Part shown: piece after piece, positions 32,484-42,488 of the stretch
Layout: each line of letters starts with the position of its first letter
Numbering within the stretch: position 1 is the first letter of the stretch
Origin: Schizochytrium sp. CCTCC M209059
Taxonomy: Eukaryota; Sar; Bigyra; Thraustochytrida; Thraustochytriidae
Assembly (NCBI GenBank): GCA_000818945.1
Contig: KN805462.1
Span: forward strand, 1-64,000
Direction of reading: 5' to 3'
Length of the DNA stretch: 64,000 bases
Position numbers and translations under genes: made by a program
Notes under the pieces: generated by a model
Databases searched by the model: none
What the model was told of the DNA's origin: nothing
Seen by the model: only the letters and a program-made list of their open reading frames with translations

Positions 32484-33244
32484 CTTCGCGTCGCTGCCGA
32501 GCGAACAAGCGAAAGATACTTTGCTTGTTTGCTCCAAAACTTTTTTTTAATTGGGATTTTAAAAAAAAATTCCAAAATTTTCCAAAACTTTAAAAATTCA
32601 TTTTTTGGCGAGCAGCAGTGCATACTATACGTACAGGCCGGGGATGGCCTCGGGCTCAGGGTTCATTTTTTCACAATTCGACGGCCCCAGCCTCGGCCAC
32701 GAGAACTATTCTGCCTGCGGCCGATACACCTGGCTCGCGTCTTGCTTCGCCGTATACTTCTGCATGGCAAGTAGACTTGCGATCGCGCGCTGAAGTGAAG
32801 CGCCGGGCTTCTTCCTCTCCGCGTCCCGTCCGAGTCCATCCATGCAGACGGCCTCGTCCGTATTGGCCTACGTACATATGCCTAGGCCCTCCTAGGCCTA
32901 CTCCGCATATGCACACGCATATGCACAGAGCGAGCAGCACACAACGCCTCTGTCTGTCTGTCTTCTTGTCTGCCTTATGTCTGTCTTCTTGTCTGCCTTC
33001 CCTATTGTCTGTCTTATTGTCTGTGTGATAATGAGGATGATGCGGAGGCGGCCAACCAACGACAAGACTGGGTGGTCCAGTGCAGCCGTGGCGCAGCGAG
33101 AAGGCGCAGCCAACAAACGGGGGCGCGGCAGAGGAGAGCGCGGGCGTGGAGGGCGCAGCAAAGGGGAGCGCGACGAGGCGGCGAGCTGCGAGCGGCGGAG
33201 CCCGGGAGGACTGCAAAGGAGGAGGAGAAGAAAGGAAAGGAAAG
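32484..33244. promoter_or_regulatory. Divergent promoter region CSN5 / PurM
   Basis: About 760 nt between two divergent starts. An A/T-rich block (about 32536-32605) lies next to the CSN5 start. An inverted CCTAGG/CATATG-rich cluster (about 32874-32930) and imperfect TCTG repeats (about 32950-33030) lie nearer PurM. The open frames here are not convincing. Confidence 0.5.
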
Positions 33245-34465
33245 ATGGCGGAAAGCGCGGGCGCGCAGCGGTACGCGGCGCGCGGCGTGAGCGCGGACAA
33301 GGAGGACGTGCACAACGCCATCAAGAATGTAGACAAGGGCCTCTTCCCCAAGGCGTTTTGCAAGATCGTCCCGGACCTCGCCTCGGAAGACTACGGACTC
33401 ATCATGCACGCTGACGGCGCCGGAACCAAGTCCTCGCTCGCGTACATGTACTGGAAGGAGACGGGAGACCTCTCGGTGTGGAAGGGCATTGCTCAGGATG
33501 CCATCGTCATGAACCTTGACGATGTCGCGTGCTGCGGTGCTATCGACGACAAGATCATGCTCTCCTCCATCATCAACCGCAACAAGAACCTGGTTCCCGG
33601 CGAGGTCGTCTCGGCGCTGATCCAGGGCACGGAGGATTTCCTGGCAGAAATGAGAAAGGAGGGCATTGACACCGTGCTCTCGGGTGGTGAGACTGCTGAC
33701 GTCGGCGACCTTGTGCGCTCCGTGATTGTGGATTCCACCGTCGTGACGCGTATGCCGCTTAACAAGGTCATTGATAATGGCAACATTTGCGCCGGCAACG
33801 TCATCGTGGGTCTCTCCTCGTACGGTCAGGCCACGTACGAGACCGAGTACAACGGTGGCATGGGGTCGAACGGACTCACTTCCGCGCGTCACGACGTCTT
33901 TAACAAGGAGCTCGTTGCCAAGTATCCGGAGAGCTTTGACCCGGCTACCCCGGAGGACCTTGTCTACAGCGGCAAGTACGGTCTCACGGAGCCGGTGGCC
34001 ATCGACGAGGCTGGCACCACTGTGCCTGCCGGCAAGCTGGTTCTCTCGCCCACGCGCACCTACGCGCCCATTCTGAAAAAGATTCTCGCCGAGGTCGAGC
34101 GCAGCGCCATCAAGGGGATCATTCATTGCAGTGGTGGAGCCCAAACCAAGATCCTGCACTTTCTTCGCGAGGGATGCCACGCGATCAAGGATGACTTGCT
34201 GGAGATCCCGCCGCTCTTTCGCACCATCCACGAGTGCTCCGGAACGAACTGGAAGGAAATGTACAAGGTTTTCAACATGGGTCATCGTCTCGAGCTCTAC
34301 GTGGACGAAGCTGTCGCCGAGAGCATCATTTCCATTTCCAAGTCGTTCAACGTCCATGCGCAGGTCGTTGGTCGTGTCGAAGCGTTGGAGGAGGGCGCCT
34401 CGGGCAGCAAGCTCACCATCAAATCGCCACATGGTACCTTTGAGTACACGAAGCAGCATGATTGA
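33245..34465 (+). CDS. purM: AIR synthase (phosphoribosylformylglycinamidine cyclo-ligase)
   Basis: 406 residues from ATG at 33245 (MAESAGAQRYAARGVSADKE). It catalyses ATP-dependent closure of FGAM to aminoimidazole ribonucleotide in purine synthesis. Visible signatures are HADGAGTKSSLAYMYWKETG, DLSVWKGIAQDAIVMN, GGETADVGDLVR, GMGSNGLTSARHDVF, LVLSPTRTYAPI and HCSGGAQTKILHF. These blocks and the roughly 400-residue length match the stand-alone PurM of Bacteroidetes closely, as I recall that family, and not the PurM module of animal/fungal GART-type fusions. It is stand-alone here, with no neighbouring purine genes and no intron. Base composition and codon style look like the neighbours. A longer in-frame start from 33080 encodes low-complexity sequence and is rejected. 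A transit peptide is not obvious. Confidence 0.95.
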   Translation: MAESAGAQRYAARGVSADKEDVHNAIKNVDKGLFPKAFCKIVPDLASEDYGLIMHADGAGTKSSLAYMYWKETGDLSVWKGIAQDAIVMNLDDVACCGAIDDKIMLSSIINRNKNLVPGEVVSALIQGTEDFLAEMRKEGIDTVLSGGETADVGDLVRSVIVDSTVVTRMPLNKVIDNGNICAGNVIVGLSSYGQATYETEYNGGMGSNGLTSARHDVFNKELVAKYPESFDPATPEDLVYSGKYGLTEPVAIDEAGTTVPAGKLVLSPTRTYAPILKKILAEVERSAIKGIIHCSGGAQTKILHFLREGCHAIKDDLLEIPPLFRTIHECSGTNWKEMYKVFNMGHRLELYVDEAVAESIISISKSFNVHAQVVGRVEALEEGASGSKLTIKSPHGTFEYTKQHD

Positions 34466-34686
34466 TGATAAATGATTTTAAAAATGAACGGATGGACATC
34501 GTATCGTGTCCGCCTGCATGACAGGCAGATATGAAGTTTTTGGGCAACCAAGACATGCACAAATTTTGCACTTACACTTGAAGTTTTTCAATGTACGTAC
34601 AATTGTGTTTTTCGTTTTCATGTGCATGGTAGTATACCTAAAAGGTCAACTTCGCTTTTTTTTTTTCTTTTTCTTTATTTACACTA
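34466..34686. other. Convergent intergenic region, A/T-rich
   Basis: About 220 nt between the stops of purM and the cotransporter gene, with a long T-rich run near 34656-34680. It probably contains both 3' UTRs and poly(A) signals. Confidence 0.6.
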
Positions 34687-37600
34687 CTACAGCGACGCGA
34701 CGTGCTCGCTTCCGTGACCGCGCAACATAATGACGCGCGGCAAGCCTTGAGTAAGCGCTTCAGTGTACTTGATAAATTCCTGCGTGGGCGTGTTTCGCGA
34801 GAGAGGCAAATTAAGCACTACAAGGTCGGCGGTACTCGAGTGCTCACGAATCTTCTCGTTCAAATACGTAGCGGTACGCAGACGCTTTGCCAAGCGCTGC
34901 AAATCAGCCGATTTGGAAGCAAGGATGATCTCACGTCGCTGATACGAAGGATACAGCTCTGGGCGAAAAGGATCCTCGAGATTGTTCATGGGCCCGCGAG
35001 GCGCTGCCGCCTCACTCCGTCCGCAAGATGACGTCCGGCTGGGACTCTGCACATCATCCTCCGGGCCGGTATGCTTTTCTTCGCTTTCAATCTCCCGCAC
35101 GGGGGGTACCGGCGCTGGTGTTGGCGAGGCTTCGTCGACGCGCTCCATCTCATCGACGCTGTTTCCAGTCGTTGGTTCCGAAATGGACGTGCCATCTTCC
35201 TCCTGAATGTTGTTCATGGGCGCAAAGAGTGACTGAAGCGCCGGGGACGGGCCGGAGCCATACTTGCCTTGAATCCAGCGCTGTGTCTCCTGACCGCTGC
35301 TGTCGCGGATATGCTGCGCAATTTCGCCAACACGCGCAAGGTCGATCGCATCGCCCGTTTCGTCGTCAAGTCCACCCGCGGGGAGGTGGCCACGCTCCAG
35401 CGATGCTCGGCGAGATAGAGAGCGAATCAGTGGGATGGGACCTCGCTGCTTGCTCGGGCTCGCCATGTGTGCGTCAGAGGTTCCAGAGAGCGTCGAGGTA
35501 TGCGGGAGATGGGAATGGGCTCCACCAAGCGCCAATTCCTCGCCTTCGGCAAGAGGCTTGAACATGTCAGCCGAAAGAATACAGTTCTGGTCTGCACGAC
35601 CCTGCTCCACATTGCGGGCGATGACCGTTCGGTTCTGGTCAACGTCACGGGCATGAGAGGCCCCGACGTGGATCATTTCGATTTCAGCCTCGATGCGGAG
35701 CTCTTGTAGGTGCTGACGAAGATTGGCTTGCGAAGCGGCAAAGTTGACGAGGTCGTCTGCAATTGCAAAAATGCGCAGCTTGGTGCCGGCCCACACGCGA
35801 TGACGTTGAAGAAGGTACGGGAGAAGCACGAGCATGTCTCCATCGTGAATGAGCCACCAGACATCAATGGTGCTCTTGCACTGTCCAGGGTCTTCCGGGA
35901 AGACAGCTTTGCCCTTGACGACCATGAGCGCCTTTTGACATCCAATTGCATCCTTGAGGAGCTTGACATACGATTCCTGATGGGAGGTCAGTAATGTTCG
36001 CTCCAAGGGCGTGCCTGATGCAAGGCCGGCGGCGCGCCAGCGGCGTGGCCAAGCGAGCATAACTGTGTTGGGGGAAAGCATACCGAGGCCCTTTGACTGA
36101 AAGAGCACGCGTAGGGGCTCGAGCAGATTCGGTCCCGATCCCAAAATAACGTCCGTGAAGCCACGAACATCATTCTTGACGAGCTCGTTCGACAGCTTGT
36201 AGCGAGCCTTGGCGCAGCGGATCTTGTTTCCAGCGTCCAAGACGTCGCCATGGAGCACAGACGTGACGATGGTGAGCCCGCGACCCTTTTTCAGCTGCGA
36301 GGCAAGACGCAGCAGACTCGGGTTGGTGACACGCATCTTTTGCTTCTTTTTCGTGTCGCACTGGTTCCCTTCGCTCTTGCCATCTGATGCGCCTGCGAGA
36401 TGCTTGTCGCTTCCGTCTTCCGCGTGGCCTCGAGCGCCAAGCTTGCAGAGCACGAGAATCTGGGGCCTCCAGTTCTTCTCGGATGTCTTGCCGCCGGACG
36501 CGTCGAGAAAGGCATCATTCTCCTCTGTTGCCGACATGTAGCCACCGTCATCGCGATCAGGCGAGTCGACAGAGAAAGTGTCCAAGTCGGCGCAGTCAAG
36601 GTCGTCTTCTTCGTCCGAGGATGCAAGCGAATCGCTCTCGTGTTTGTCGAGGTCGGGTTTGCGCAGCATGCTGATATCGTTCTGGGCTTCGATGTCGCCG
36701 GCCTCCTTGGTTCCTTTTGTGTCGTCTCCCGCTTGACCCGGAAAGCGGAGCCAAGAAAGAGCGCCTCGCGCGCCGCTTGCATCGCGGGTCCCCATGGCCT
36801 TGCGGCGCGCAATACGACGGCGACGTTTGCGACGCGCGCGGCGCATGCGGTCTTGCGACATATCGGAGAGATCCAAAAGAGCATTCATGGCCTGGTTCAG
36901 GCGAAGACCAAAGAGTGCGCTTCCCCATTCCTTCTTTTCGCGGTATGCGCGAATGTAGGCAAACACGCAGGAGACGAGGAGCATGGCCACAAAGGCGTAA
37001 AGCGCCGAGATGATGAACATCATGATGGCGCAGACGAGGGCGCCAAGCAGTGCCGTGGACCAGTGGAAGTAGCGCCAGGTGGGACGGAAGCTCGGGGAGC
37101 GGAGCACGCCTGACAAGAAACAGGCCAGGTTGATGGCACCGTACATGGAGAGGAAAAACATGGTGATGATGGGCGTAATGTAGTCGAGGTTGCCGGCTAG
37201 ACAGGTCGCTGCAGCAATGGCGGTGGTGAATGCAACGGCGCGACGGGGTTCATCGTCAGGGTTGGCCGTGCCAAAGACGCGCAAAAAGGGGATGTGTCCG
37301 TCGTTGGCAATGCTCTTGAGAAGCTGGGGGGCGCCGGCAAGTGATTGGAGACCGGCTCCGACGCAAGACATAATAATGCCGACCGCGACAACGTACTGGT
37401 GAGGCCATGCGATGGTGGAGGCCACGAGCTTGTTGCTGAGCAGCGTTTCGTTGGCGACAACGAGACCAAAGAGCCAGGTCGTCATGATGTACAGAGAAGT
37501 CGTGGTGGCGATGGCGCCGAGCGTGCCCTTGGGGATGGCCCGACCTGGGTTCTCCAAGACACCCGAGCGGTTGGACCCAGCCATGATGCCCGTGACAGAC

Positions 37601-38679
37601 GGGAAGAAAAGCGCAATAAGAGAGGTGAAATTCGGGGTGCGGCCGGTGTCAGGGTCGACCGTGAAATTGGAGCTCATATTCTCGGAGGCAGACGCGGCGC
37701 GCAGCACGCCTTCGGGGGCCCACGACTCGGCCGCAAAGGCAAATGCGCCCACTGTCATGAAGAAAACGGCCAAGAGAACCACGGCAAGAAAGATGAGCGA
37801 GACCTTGGACACCCATTTCATGCCTGCAAAGACGATGGAGCCGAGCATGAGGGTCCAGAGGATGGCAATGATTTGGCGGTCAAAGGTGAAAATACCCTCT
37901 TCAATGCCAAAACTCGTAAACATGGCCTCAACGCCTCCCAAGGCGTACATGGTTCCGGCGATGGTTGTGCCAAGATAGAACAGGACACCAATACTGCCCG
38001 CGAATTCGGGTCCAAGATTCTGCAAAAGAATTCCGTACGGTCCACCGGCGCCGACCTTGCCGTTGGTCGCCAGCGCGCTCATGGAGAGCGTGGTGAGTCC
38101 TGTGGCCAGGACGCAGAGCATGATAATGACCGTGGTCAGCACGGTGCCGGCCTGGCCGACAATCCAAGGCAGGCGAATAAAGAGAATGACGCCGAGGATG
38201 TTTTGCAGGCATGGCAAGTAGACGCCAAAGAGGGTGCCAAAGCGCTTGGGAGCTGCAAGAGCGGCAGCCGCGCCGGGACCTCCCGCACCCGCAGGTCCTC
38301 CTGCTTCGGGGTCGCTGGCGCCATCGAGGGCAAAGACCGACTTGCCGGACGGCAGGGTCTTTTGCAGCGAGATGTTCTCTTCGTACACCTCGTAGAAGCT
38401 CTTGTGCTCTGCGTGGTGCACCATGCGGTCTCTGAGGTTGGGCATGGTGACGCCTCGACTTGTGCTGGAGCTGACGCTCGTGCTGCTGCTGCAGCCGCTG
38501 CTGTCGTGGAATTCCTGTCTGTTGCCTGTCTTGATGGCCTCGTGCGCTTGGCTGTTATTGTGATTGTTGTCGACGCGGGTCTCTCTGCTGCTTCCAGCTG
38601 CGTCTGCCGTTTCTGGGAGCGCGGCGGTGTGTCGCAGGTCCTCCTCGGCTTGCGGTTTTGCTGTACCTCCGGCGAGCAT
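34687..38679 (-). CDS. K-Cl cotransporter-type SLC12 protein
   Basis: 1330 residues from ATG at 38679. Residues 1-about 150 are a cytosolic N-terminus. About 150-575 holds roughly twelve membrane segments starting with GVYLPCLQNILGVILFIRLP. FFPSVTGIMAGSNRSGVLEN, GAGLQSLAGAPQLL and the YFHWSTALLGALVC block are diagnostic of the cation-chloride cotransporter family. The match is to KCC rather than NKCC/NCC, for instance in the ending LTQGLPRVIMLRGHGSE. The large C-terminal domain (about 600-1330) includes a long acidic/Ser-rich insertion (SLASSDEEDDLDCADLDTFS) typical of regulated KCC tails. It would carry K+ and Cl- together across a membrane for volume or ionic control (family knowledge). No intron is seen. 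Start choice is uncertain, since several downstream Mets occur before the first membrane segment. Confidence 0.93.
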   Translation of the reverse strand: MLAGGTAKPQAEEDLRHTAALPETADAAGSSRETRVDNNHNNSQAHEAIKTGNRQEFHDSSGCSSSTSVSSSTSRGVTMPNLRDRMVHHAEHKSFYEVYEENISLQKTLPSGKSVFALDGASDPEAGGPAGAGGPGAAAALAAPKRFGTLFGVYLPCLQNILGVILFIRLPWIVGQAGTVLTTVIIMLCVLATGLTTLSMSALATNGKVGAGGPYGILLQNLGPEFAGSIGVLFYLGTTIAGTMYALGGVEAMFTSFGIEEGIFTFDRQIIAILWTLMLGSIVFAGMKWVSKVSLIFLAVVLLAVFFMTVGAFAFAAESWAPEGVLRAASASENMSSNFTVDPDTGRTPNFTSLIALFFPSVTGIMAGSNRSGVLENPGRAIPKGTLGAIATTTSLYIMTTWLFGLVVANETLLSNKLVASTIAWPHQYVVAVGIIMSCVGAGLQSLAGAPQLLKSIANDGHIPFLRVFGTANPDDEPRRAVAFTTAIAAATCLAGNLDYITPIITMFFLSMYGAINLACFLSGVLRSPSFRPTWRYFHWSTALLGALVCAIMMFIISALYAFVAMLLVSCVFAYIRAYREKKEWGSALFGLRLNQAMNALLDLSDMSQDRMRRARRKRRRRIARRKAMGTRDASGARGALSWLRFPGQAGDDTKGTKEAGDIEAQNDISMLRKPDLDKHESDSLASSDEEDDLDCADLDTFSVDSPDRDDGGYMSATEENDAFLDASGGKTSEKNWRPQILVLCKLGARGHAEDGSDKHLAGASDGKSEGNQCDTKKKQKMRVTNPSLLRLASQLKKGRGLTIVTSVLHGDVLDAGNKIRCAKARYKLSNELVKNDVRGFTDVILGSGPNLLEPLRVLFQSKGLGMLSPNTVMLAWPRRWRAAGLASGTPLERTLLTSHQESYVKLLKDAIGCQKALMVVKGKAVFPEDPGQCKSTIDVWWLIHDGDMLVLLPYLLQRHRVWAGTKLRIFAIADDLVNFAASQANLRQHLQELRIEAEIEMIHVGASHARDVDQNRTVIARNVEQGRADQNCILSADMFKPLAEGEELALGGAHSHLPHTSTLSGTSDAHMASPSKQRGPIPLIRSLSRRASLERGHLPAGGLDDETGDAIDLARVGEIAQHIRDSSGQETQRWIQGKYGSGPSPALQSLFAPMNNIQEEDGTSISEPTTGNSVDEMERVDEASPTPAPVPPVREIESEEKHTGPEDDVQSPSRTSSCGRSEAAAPRGPMNNLEDPFRPELYPSYQRREIILASKSADLQRLAKRLRTATYLNEKIREHSSTADLVVLNLPLSRNTPTQEFIKYTEALTQGLPRVIMLRGHGSEHVASL

Positions 38680-39230
38680 CCTTGCCGTCCGCTGCGAGGC
38701 GCCTGGTCTCGCCGCCGCGCCGCACCTCGGCTCGCCTCGGCTCGCCTTGCCCCGCCTCGCTGCCTGGTCTCCGCGCCGCGCGCCTGCGCGCCGGGCCTCT
38801 CCTGGCCGCTCCTCTCGCGTCGCCGCGCAAGCCGCGCCGACTCGGGACTTGCGCGCCGGCTTCGCAAGTTCGGGTTTGTTGCTCCTTCCTTGCAGCGCTT
38901 AGCTGGCACGGTCAGTCTCAGCCCCCTCCTTCGCTCTATACAACGCCCTACGCTGCCCTGCCCTGCCGAGCCGAGCCGAGCCGAGCCCGGGCTGGGTCTC
39001 GGTCTTGGTCTGGCCCGCCCCGCCTCGCCTCGCCGTGCACCGCGCGTAGACGGCGTCGCGCCGGCGAGGATGGCGCGGAGGGAGGGATGCGCGCTCTGCT
39101 GCTGCTCGCTCGCCCGCTCGGCATGGTCCGCGGGGGCGTTTCGAGGCATCTCCGCTGCTCAAGCTCGCGCTCCTTCCTTCTCTCCTTCCTTTCCTCGCCG
39201 CAGGCATCGACCGCCCGCCTCGCACCGCTC

Positions 39231-39277
39231 CGCATCGCATCGCATCGCATCGCATCGCATCGCATCGCATCGCATCG
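39231..39277. repeat. (GCATC)n microsatellite
   Basis: About nine perfect tandem pentanucleotides upstream of the cotransporter gene. Confidence 0.92.
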
Positions 39278-39736
39278 CGCGCACCCGCGGCCACCGCTGC
39301 GCCGCGGGACTTGAGGTGGTGAGAGGACGGACGGTCCCGGCCTGCTCGCGCCATCGTGGATGGACGCACACGCAGAGAGGCGGCCAGGCAGGCAGAGGCA
39401 GGCGGGCGTTAGACGCGCTCGCGCCCCGAAGGGCGATGGATCGCAGCGGCCTGCGACCTCGCCTTGGCACGCATGCACGCACACGCTTGCCGCCGGCGCC
39501 GGCGCCGTCGCCCGCGCAGAGGCCGGCCAGCCCCGCCCGCGCTCCTCCGCGGCAGGCGGGCAGGAGGCCGGGTCCGTCCCCCTCGAGAGAGAGGCGCGTA
39601 CGAGGCGGCTTCCCGCCCCCCGGGGGCGCATGTCTCGCAGGTGCGAATGTATGTTGTATGAATGTACGAATGTACGTAAGTGTGTGTAGCCTCGTATACG
39701 TACGGATGTCTCTGTGCAGCTGGTCCAGTCTTTTCT

Positions 39737-39840
39737 GCCTCGCCTCGCCTCGCCTCGCCTCGCCTGCTGCGGCGGCCTGGCTCTCCCGGGGGCGCCGCCC
39801 GTGGACGAGGCGAGGCGAGGCGAGGCGAGGCGAGGCGAGG
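39737..39840. repeat. Inverted pair of CGCCT / AGGCG arrays
   Basis: Left array 39737-39765 is GCCT plus five CGCCT units. Right array 39807-39840 is GAGG plus six CGAGG units. They are reverse complements over at least 29 nt, with about 41 nt between, so a long hairpin can form in either strand. Confidence 0.85.
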
Positions 39841-40443
39841 GGCGCGGCGGCGGGCAGGGCAGAACCGAGTCCCGCGCGCTGGTCCGGCTCGCTGGAACAC
39901 AATTCCACTGTCAGTCCGAGTCAGCCCGGTGTGAGAATCAGGCGAACGAACAGAGCAGGGGCGTGCAGAGGAAGAGAGACGAGGAGATCAGTGAAAGACA
40001 GAGAGCGAGAGAGACAGCAAGCAAGCAAGCAAGCAAGCAAGCTGGGCAGGCACGTGCAGGGCCGGTGCAGAGCGCGGCGGCCGAGCCGGACCAACGGCAG
40101 GAGCTTGGCCAGGCGCGCAAAGTAGGTAAGTACTAGCAGGCAGATGGTGGTTCGGACGGGCTCTTGAAAGCGATGATAAATGAGGCGGCGCCGCTATCAG
40201 TGCCGCGCTCCACGACCAACAGACAGGTAGGTGGTAAGCTCGCATTTTTCTTCATTTATAGAGACCTCGGGCTAGGGAAATGCAAACGCATGCTACGATC
40301 TGGGGCAAACGTGGCGCCGCCCAAACGACAGAGTAGACCATAGTAGAGCAGAGCAGAGCTGAGCTGACCAGACGAGATCAAGTCGGAGCAAAGCAAGCGA
40401 GGCACCATGTCAAGTCATGTCATGTCTTGTCACGCCGCTCGAG

Positions 40444-42105
40444 CTAGAGCTTGGCGGTCGGAGAAGCAAGCTCCGGCGCAAAATGCGCGCGAAGAAAACT
40501 GAGCGCCTCGCTGGCAAAAACGTCGTTGCGGTCCCCAACCACCATATGAGCCGCCTTCTCGACGTTGACGAAGCGCGCGTTGGGCATGATCTGGACAAAC
40601 TCTTCCACGGCTGACTCGCTGACGAGGTCCGTCTCGCGGCCCCGCACGAGGAGACACGGCGTCTGGGTGTCCTTGGCATGGGCCTGAATGCGATTGTGGT
40701 ACGCCTCGAGATCAGCATTCACGGGGTTTTGCGAGCCAACAAATTTTGGATCCCAATGCCACTTCCAGCGACCCGTTGGTGTACGGCGCAAATTCTTTTG
40801 TAGTCCGGCGAGGACATCCTCGCGGGGCCGAGGAGTCCGAGTAGGATTGTACGCCGCGATGGCGTCAGCCGCCTCTTCGAGGGTGTCAAAGCCAGCCTCA
40901 CCGGTTTCCTTCATCCAGCTCAGGACGCGATGCACGCCCGCGGGTTGCATGCGCGGCACAATGTCCACAAGAACGATGGCCGCGGCTTCGTGACGTGCAC
41001 GGTCCGTATTTAGTGTAGCAATGCCTCCCAGCGAAGCGCCCACGATGGCAAAGCCACGGGGGTGCTCATTGAGCGTGAAGAAAGCTACGAGACGGTCGAG
41101 ATCCTCGGCGTACGAGCGCACGGCATAGCGCTCGTTATCGTCCACCCCAGGACGTTCATCCCAGTCGCTCTCGCCATGACCCTTCATGTCGACAAGGAGG
41201 GCGCAAAAGCCCTCGGCGACAAAGGCCGCTGCCGAGCGTTCCCACGTGTGTCTCGTCTGACCGCCGCCGTGCAAAAAGATGACGATAGGGTCTGTCGCAC
41301 TTCCGTAAAGGTCGCAGACGAGGTTGCCGGCTGAGCTCACTGGGAGTTGCAGCTTAGTAGGGCGGTCATTGTGGATCAGCAAGGTGTCCTCTGGAAGTCC
41401 GAGGGCGACGGCGAGCTCGCGAATAGCCTTGAGCTTGTTGCCGAGTTCGACCTTGACGGTCGTCCAGCCAATCTTGCGCGCCGCCTTGACGTTGGTGCCA
41501 ATGTCATCGAGAAAGCAAATCTCTTCCGAAGACACGCCAAGGACCTTCTCCGTATGCCGATAAATGCGCTCGTCCGGCTTCCGCAGGCCCAGTTCGGAGC
41601 TTTCGAGGATGTGGTCGAAAAACGCTCGAAGAATCTTTGTCGAGCTCGAGTCATCGTCCCCGCCCATTTTCCAGTTGTTGGTCAAGGCGCACACTTTGAG
41701 ACCCAGACCGCGCAGCACAAAGAGTGCGTGGCACATGTCGCGATTGATTTGGGCAGCACATGACATCATCGTGCCGAACATTTTCTCCGTGTCAATGTCA
41801 TATGATGCCGGCAGATTGGGCGGCACGGGCTTTCCTTTCTTGATCAGGTACGCCTTGAACTGTTCCATCGCCTCGGGGGATCCGAGTTCCTCCCTAAAGA
41901 CGCGGTAAAAGTCATCGAGCGGGAGTTCCCCGCGCTCCAGCCTCTCAAAGGCGCCTTGCCTTCCACGCTGCACGATGCTGATGTTCACGAAGCCGTCCGC
42001 GATGCCAAACTCCTTTTCGTGCTCCGCGATACCTTGCAGCGGCGACCCCAGCACCACGCCGCCCAGGTCGAAGACCACGGCACGCTTCCCGTTCAAGGTC
42101 GCCAT
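40444..42105 (-). CDS. HAD-like / alpha-beta hydrolase fusion enzyme
   Basis: 553 residues from ATG at 42105 (MATLNGKRAVVFDLGGVVLG); the frame upstream is low complexity. Residues 1-about 235 are a HAD domain: nucleophile Asp13 in FDLGGVV, Thr in CALTNNW, Lys in GLRKPDERIY, and CFLDDIGTN. The second Asp of the usual DxD is Gly, as in YihX/ACAD10-type HADs. Residues about 260-553 are an alpha/beta hydrolase: oxyanion HGGGQTRHTW, nucleophile elbow GASLGG (Ser358), an acid in RGRETDLVS, and His in KAAHMV. The order matches soluble epoxide hydrolase (EPHX2). However, the nucleophile is Ser and not the Asp needed for epoxide hydrolysis, so an esterase/lactonase-type activity is more likely. The substrate is unknown. 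Confidence 0.88.
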   Translation of the reverse strand: MATLNGKRAVVFDLGGVVLGSPLQGIAEHEKEFGIADGFVNISIVQRGRQGAFERLERGELPLDDFYRVFREELGSPEAMEQFKAYLIKKGKPVPPNLPASYDIDTEKMFGTMMSCAAQINRDMCHALFVLRGLGLKVCALTNNWKMGGDDDSSSTKILRAFFDHILESSELGLRKPDERIYRHTEKVLGVSSEEICFLDDIGTNVKAARKIGWTTVKVELGNKLKAIRELAVALGLPEDTLLIHNDRPTKLQLPVSSAGNLVCDLYGSATDPIVIFLHGGGQTRHTWERSAAAFVAEGFCALLVDMKGHGESDWDERPGVDDNERYAVRSYAEDLDRLVAFFTLNEHPRGFAIVGASLGGIATLNTDRARHEAAAIVLVDIVPRMQPAGVHRVLSWMKETGEAGFDTLEEAADAIAAYNPTRTPRPREDVLAGLQKNLRRTPTGRWKWHWDPKFVGSQNPVNADLEAYHNRIQAHAKDTQTPCLLVRGRETDLVSESAVEEFVQIMPNARFVNVEKAAHMVVGDRNDVFASEALSFLRAHFAPELASPTAKL

Positions 42106-42488
42106 CCTCAAAGACCCCTTTGTTCTCAGGCACAGACAGACAAACAAACAGATAGACAGACAGACTCCCAGACCTCGCCCTGCCTCGCCCCGACTGAGGA
42201 CTGAGCCGGACGCCGCGCGCGGACGGGCAGAGCAGGGCAAGCCAAGCCAAGCCAAGCCAAGCCAAGGCAGAGCGACGCGTCCCGAGCAAGCCCTTGGCGC
42301 TTTGCTTTGTCTGCTCTGCTCTGCTCTGCTCTGCTCTGCTCTGCTCTCCGCTGCGCTGCGCTGCTGTGCTCTCTGCTCGAGGTCGGGTCGAGGCGTGTCA
42401 GGAGGTCTCATCATTCCGCCTCCTCGCACGGCGGTGCCGGACGGAGCGCGGCGGCGTGGCGGCGCGGCGGCGCGGCGCGGGCGGCGGC
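42106..42488. promoter_or_regulatory. Divergent promoter region, repeats
   Basis: 383 nt between two divergent start codons. It contains an imperfect CAGA tract (about 42131-42163), GCCAA repeats (about 42239-42266) and a CTCTG array (about 42308-42348). It must contain both promoters. Confidence 0.5.

Larger units (their letters stand above)
38680..40443. other. GC-rich intergenic region with pentanucleotide arrays
   Basis: Upstream of the cotransporter gene and downstream of the hydrolase gene. It contains (GCATC)n at about 39231-39277, two complementary CGCCT/AGGCG arrays (39737-39765 and 39807-39840) and (GCAA)n at 40017-40042. Long open frames exist in most phases, but they encode only Arg/Ala/Ser-rich low-complexity sequence. 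I see no supportable gene. Confidence 0.65.

Noticed and set aside
37345..40125. 926-residue plus-strand ORF over the cotransporter start and upstream DNA
   Set aside because: Its first third is antisense to conserved KCC membrane segments and the rest is low-complexity intergenic sequence.
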